From assembly GCA_016185555.1 (NCBI GenBank), contig JACPNI010000125.1, positions 1 through 7,704 of the forward strand: a stretch of DNA of 7,704 bases, given 5' to 3'. The notes beneath the pieces were generated by a model, which saw nothing but the letters and a program-made list of their open reading frames with translations, was not told where the DNA came from and did not search any database. A program made the translations under genes and the position numbers. The DNA comes from Candidatus Woesearchaeota archaeon. Lineage in GTDB: Archaea; Nanobdellota; Nanobdellia; SCGC-AAA011-G17; JACPNG01. The first letter of the stretch is position 1. Each line of letters begins with the position of its first letter. Below are positions 4,963-7,704 of this stretch, one piece after another.

Positions 4963-6676
4963 AATTTTTACAGATTATAGTGCATTGGAAAGAGAGGTTA
5001 AGAAAAAAAGTTTAGAGGATATTGGAATATTAATTTACTATGCTTTTAATTGGCGAACAAGAATAGGTCCATTTGTGGGAGCTGATCTTTTTATGGCTAA
5101 CTCTGGGGTGAGAGATGTTGCAGGGGCTTTATATAGTGCAGGCTTAAAAAATATAAGAGTCGTTTTAGGAACTTGGAATCCTAATTTCGATTTTAGACAT
5201 GCAAAATTAGAAGGAAAGATACCTGAAGTTTTTGGAATAGGTAGCTTGCAAATTAATTCTGCCGATGCTTACCAAAAAATTTTCCAAGCTTTGAGTTTGG
5301 AAGCTAATCGACCACTAATAATTGGAGGTGGTCCACATGCAATATACGCCCCTTGGAAATATTTCAATCTTGGAGGAAAGGTCGAAAATGGGGTCGATAT
5401 TGTTGTTAAAGGAGAGCAGAATGTAACTTTACAGTTGATGAATGTATTACTTGAGTATCGAACAAAAAAGGGTTCTATGCTAGAGGCTTTTTATTCGGCA
5501 CGAAAAGATAATGCTATCTTTGATATCCCGGGTTTGATGTATATTGCAGAAGATAGGAGTCACCTAATTGATACAGGAGTACCACAATTAATTGGAAACT
5601 ATGATGAATTACCATTAGAGATTATAGGGCTTAGCTTACTTGAGAGTAAACATAAAAATAAAGGATTGGATTGTTATCCAGCACAACTTGATAGATTATC
5701 TAAAAACGGCCTTAAGTCAGTCTCTACTTTAATGAGCCGGGGGTGTAACTTACGATGTTCATACTGTCCTATTCCTGCACAGCAACAATTTACTTTAAGA
5801 TCTAAGAGTCCAGAAAGAATTATAACTGATTTAACAACTATAATCGCGAGAACAGGTATAACTTCTTTTTTTGGTACAGATGACAATGCTGCCTTTAGTA
5901 GGGAGAATCTTGAGAAGCAGTATGGCATAATGGCTAATGCAGACCTCGGCAATAAAATATTTTATGGGACAGAAATGACAGAAGGACAATTATGGATAAA
6001 TAGAGACTTAATACCTCTTTTAAGGAAAGGAGGATTAAGGGCAATATGGTTTGGAATTGAAGATTTAACCAAAACTTTAGTAAAAAAAGGTCAATCGGTT
6101 GAGAAAACAGAAGAGCTATTTGGGCTTTTAAATAAAAATGGAATTTATCCCATGCCTATGTTGATGCACTATGATGGACAGAAATTTACTGGTGATGAAA
6201 AAAATTTAGGATTACAGGATCAAATTGAATTTTTGCGGTCTTGTGGGGCTAAAACAATGCAGGTTACTTATCTTAGTCCATCAACAGGAAGCAAAGATGA
6301 AGATCGTGACTTTTTGTCCGGAAAAGTCTTTAGAAAGATTGGAAGCTTAGTTATTGAAGATAGACATTTTGATGGAACTCACGTAGTTTCCACAGATGAA
6401 GCAGATGTTCTAGAGCGTCAAAGAAATATAATCAATGCTTACCGTAGTTTCTATAATGCAAAAAACTTTATTAGGGAATTAGTGGCATCATTCTCGAGAG
6501 GAGAAGCTTTTAGCAAATATAATCCTGCATGGTTTCAACTTAGGGGGATCATGGCAGCGAAGGCAACCAAGCGAGGACTTAAAGAATACATGGACGCTTT
6601 AGGTACTGGCGAATTTGAAAGATACGATTCCCCACCAACGAGCCAGATCTCTATTAAAACTGTTCTTAAAAATTAA
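4931..6676 (+). CDS. B12-binding-type radical SAM protein, substrate unknown
   Basis: A 581-aa cytoplasmic enzyme of the radical S-adenosylmethionine superfamily, which cleaves SAM at a [4Fe-4S] cluster to form a 5'-deoxyadenosyl radical. The cluster motif CNLRCSYC (CxxxCxxC; C272, C276, C279) is intact. The N-terminal 200 residues look like the Rossmann-type cobalamin-binding domain of this class, with GGGPHA at 132-137 and VVKGEQ at 158-163, the counterpart of the usual GEGE. The barrel continues with FGTDDNAAF (314-322) and WFGIEDLTKTLVKKG (373-387). There is a C-terminal helical region (RQRNIINAYRSFYNAKNFIRE, roughly 497-516) as in many B12-type members. The DxHxxG base-off cobalamin motif is absent, as in many radical SAM relatives, so B12 dependence is inferred. 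It lacks the N-terminal domain and TRAM domain of tRNA methylthiotransferases. It stands alone between the two alaS repeat copies, with no pathway partners in view. Confidence 0.85.
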   Translation: MELLARKKGDRIFTDYSALEREVKKKSLEDIGILIYYAFNWRTRIGPFVGADLFMANSGVRDVAGALYSAGLKNIRVVLGTWNPNFDFRHAKLEGKIPEVFGIGSLQINSADAYQKIFQALSLEANRPLIIGGGPHAIYAPWKYFNLGGKVENGVDIVVKGEQNVTLQLMNVLLEYRTKKGSMLEAFYSARKDNAIFDIPGLMYIAEDRSHLIDTGVPQLIGNYDELPLEIIGLSLLESKHKNKGLDCYPAQLDRLSKNGLKSVSTLMSRGCNLRCSYCPIPAQQQFTLRSKSPERIITDLTTIIARTGITSFFGTDDNAAFSRENLEKQYGIMANADLGNKIFYGTEMTEGQLWINRDLIPLLRKGGLRAIWFGIEDLTKTLVKKGQSVEKTEELFGLLNKNGIYPMPMLMHYDGQKFTGDEKNLGLQDQIEFLRSCGAKTMQVTYLSPSTGSKDEDRDFLSGKVFRKIGSLVIEDRHFDGTHVVSTDEADVLERQRNIINAYRSFYNAKNFIRELVASFSRGEAFSKYNPAWFQLRGIMAAKATKRGLKEYMDALGTGEFERYDSPPTSQISIKTVLKN

Positions 6677-6747
6677 TAACTGATAAAAAAAATTTGTTTT
6701 GGATTATGAAAAATGATAATAAACAGATACCTTAACTTAGTTAGCAT
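6677..6747. other. Noncoding tail of the inserted unit
   Basis: These 71 bp between the radical SAM stop and the right repeat are AT-rich, with A8 and short T runs. I see no gene, stable hairpin or RNA motif. No strong terminator is visible, so read-through from the radical SAM gene into alaS is possible. Confidence 0.5.
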
Positions 6748-6826
6748 ATAGAAACTTTTAAATAAAAACTTCTTTTTCAATTTGCTATGCTAAGTGATAA
6801 AGAGGTTAAAAAAGAATTTAGAAAAA
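6748..6826 (+). repeat. Direct repeat, right copy: working alaS promoter and start
   Basis: This is the partner of 4828-4906. This copy runs directly into the full-length alaS reading frame, so it is the functional one. The in-frame stop formed by its first bases (GAA ACT TTT AAA TAA) ends the 138-aa gene in the left copy but ends nothing here. Confidence 0.95.
6751..6764 (+). promoter_or_regulatory. alaS core promoter (BRE + TATA box), leaderless layout
   Basis: GAAAC-TTTTAAATA combines a BRE with an archaeal TATA box centred near 6760. The alaS ATG at 6787 is 27 nt downstream of that centre, where archaeal transcription normally starts, so the mRNA is predicted to begin at or next to its start codon. 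In agreement, there is no Shine-Dalgarno sequence in AACTTCTTTTTCAATTTGCT before the ATG. Confidence 0.7.
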
Positions 6827-7704
6827 AGGCCTGGAAAAATCCCGAAGAATATTATGCTGTTTCTGTTTTAAAGGAGAACGGATTTAAAAGGAGTACATGC
6901 AAAAAATGCGGTAAACCATTTTGGAGTGTAGTTAATTCTCTTTTTTGTGGAGACCCTGCCTGTTCTGGCGGATTTAGGTTTATTGAATCCACACCAGCAA
7001 AAAAACCAATGGATTACATTAAGACCTGGGAGACATTTGCTAGCCTGTTTAAGAAAATGGGTTATACTCCGATTAAAAGATACCCTGTAGTTGCCAGATG
7101 GAGGGATGATACTGATTTTGTCCAGGCAAGCATTTATGATTTTCAGCCTTTTGTTGTTTCAGGGGAAGTAAAACCGCCAGCAAATCCTTTAGTAGTCCCG
7201 CAATTTTGTTTAAGATTTAATGACATAGATAATGTCGGCATTACCGGTGCGCATTATACTGGATTTATTATGATCGGGCAGCATGCCTTTATGCCAAAAG
7301 AAGAATGGGATCAGGCAAAATACTTTGGAGATATATATAACTGGCTGAAAAAAGGTCTTGGATTGCCCAATGAAGAAATAACATTTCATGAAGATGCATG
7401 GGCAGGTGGTGGAAATTTTGGCCCTTGCATGGAGTATTTTTCAAGAGGTCTTGAGCTTGGCAATCAAGTTTACATGCTTTATGAAGTGACGCCAAGCGGT
7501 TACAAAGAGCTTAATTTGAAAGTTCTTGACATGGGCATGGGGCATGAAAGAAATTCTTGGTTTACTCAAGGAAAATCAACAAGCTATGAAACTACATTTC
7601 CAACTGTTGTGAAAAAGTTGTATGAAATAACAGGGGTCAAAGTAGATGAAAAATTAATGGAAAAATTCCTGCCTTATTCTTCTTACTTAAATGTTGATGA
7701 AGTA
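6787..7704 (+). CDS. alaS: Alanyl-tRNA synthetase, archaeal type, N-terminal 306 residues
   Basis: This class II synthetase attaches alanine to tRNA-Ala in the cytoplasm. The frame is open to the window's end; archaeal enzymes are about 900 aa, so roughly the first third is present. It starts MLSDKEVKKEFRKKAWKNPE, then shows the archaeal N-terminal zinc-binding extension, CKKC (C38, C41) and CGDPAC (C54, C59). The catalytic core follows: RYPVVARWRDDTDFVQA near motif 1 (99-114), CLRFNDIDNVGITGAH as motif 2 (141-156), GNFGPCMEYF in the alanine pocket region (209-218), and the motif 3 element LDMGMGHER (247-255). The editing domain with its HxxxH zinc site and the C-terminal domain lie beyond the window. 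ATG 6787 is chosen because it fits the leaderless promoter and the family's N-terminus. Its first codons are also present at 4867 in the severed copy. Confidence 0.95.
   Translation, partial: MLSDKEVKKEFRKKAWKNPEEYYAVSVLKENGFKRSTCKKCGKPFWSVVNSLFCGDPACSGGFRFIESTPAKKPMDYIKTWETFASLFKKMGYTPIKRYPVVARWRDDTDFVQASIYDFQPFVVSGEVKPPANPLVVPQFCLRFNDIDNVGITGAHYTGFIMIGQHAFMPKEEWDQAKYFGDIYNWLKKGLGLPNEEITFHEDAWAGGGNFGPCMEYFSRGLELGNQVYMLYEVTPSGYKELNLKVLDMGMGHERNSWFTQGKSTSYETTFPTVVKKLYEITGVKVDEKLMEKFLPYSSYLNVDEV

Larger units (their letters stand above)
4828..6747 (+). mobile_element. Apparent inserted unit carrying the radical SAM gene
   Basis: One repeat copy plus 1841 bp of unique DNA separates the 138-aa gene from an intact alaS 5' end; deleting 1920 bp would restore a compact tandem. 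The unit contains one complete gene (radical SAM) and a noncoding tail, with no transposase, integrase, terminal inverted repeats or tRNA. The boundary structure resembles integration into the 5' end of a host gene with rebuilding of that gene, or a single crossover with a circle carrying homologous alaS sequence. A tandem duplication with later replacement is also possible. The direction of events is inferred. Confidence 0.55.

Noticed and set aside
5674..5952. Minus-strand frame of 92 codons
   Set aside because: It is antisense to the conserved CxxxCxxC and barrel region of the radical SAM gene; a shadow.
4931..6676. Assignment of the radical SAM protein as a tRNA methylthiotransferase (MiaB/e-MtaB type), suggested by its translation-gene neighbours
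   Set aside because: It has no N-terminal three-cysteine domain and no TRAM domain. The N-terminal half is the GGGPHA/GEQ domain of the B12-binding class.
6677..6750. C/D box sRNA in the spacer, prompted by AATGATAA and CTGA-like words
   Set aside because: The C-box match is imperfect, the CTGA word lies upstream of it, and there is no paired C'/D' set.
4828..6826. Transposon or insertion sequence with target-site duplication
   Set aside because: No transposase or terminal inverted repeats are seen, and a 79-bp repeat is far longer than usual target duplications. The repeat is part of a host gene rather than arbitrary sequence.
7289..7495. Minus-strand frame of 68 codons
   Set aside because: It is antisense to conserved alaS core sequence; a shadow.

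Overview
The window is 7.7 kb of AT-rich, gene-dense archaeal DNA. The archaeal assignment rests on an archaeal-type elongation factor 2 with the diphthamide site, an alanyl-tRNA synthetase with the archaeal N-terminal zinc-binding extension, and TATA-box promoters preceded by purine-rich BRE elements, one of them placed for a leaderless mRNA. The short spacers and low GC would suit a small-genome (DPANN-like) archaeon, but this is inference; no 16S or ribosomal protein marker is present.

Left part (1-645): the 3' end of an unrecognised plus-strand gene converges, with a 4-bp gap, on a small minus-strand hypothetical gene of 134 codons.

Centre (646-4326, minus): a fused reading frame encodes EF-2 (726 aa once spliced) interrupted by a complete 500-aa intein with a two-motif LAGLIDADG homing endonuclease. 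The intein sits inside the P-loop (AHIDHGK/TT), so EF-2 cannot bind GTP normally until it splices.

Right part (4327-7704, plus): a divergent intergenic region leads to a 138-aa hypothetical gene, then a 581-aa B12-binding-type radical SAM protein, then the first 306 codons of alaS. A 79-bp direct repeat (75/79 identical, exactly 1920 bp apart) flanks the radical SAM gene. Each copy holds the alaS BRE/TATA promoter, the alaS ATG and about 13 alaS codons. Removing 1920 bp would put the 138-aa gene directly upstream of alaS. The simplest reading is that a radical SAM cassette entered the 5' end of alaS, left a severed alaS start on its left, rebuilt promoter and start on its right, and may now be transcribed from the duplicated alaS promoter.

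Functionally, EF-2 and AlaRS are core translation genes, and both carry apparent insertions: a protein-level one (intein) and a promoter-level one (the cassette). The substrate of the radical SAM enzyme and the roles of the three small or partial unknown genes cannot be told from the sequence.
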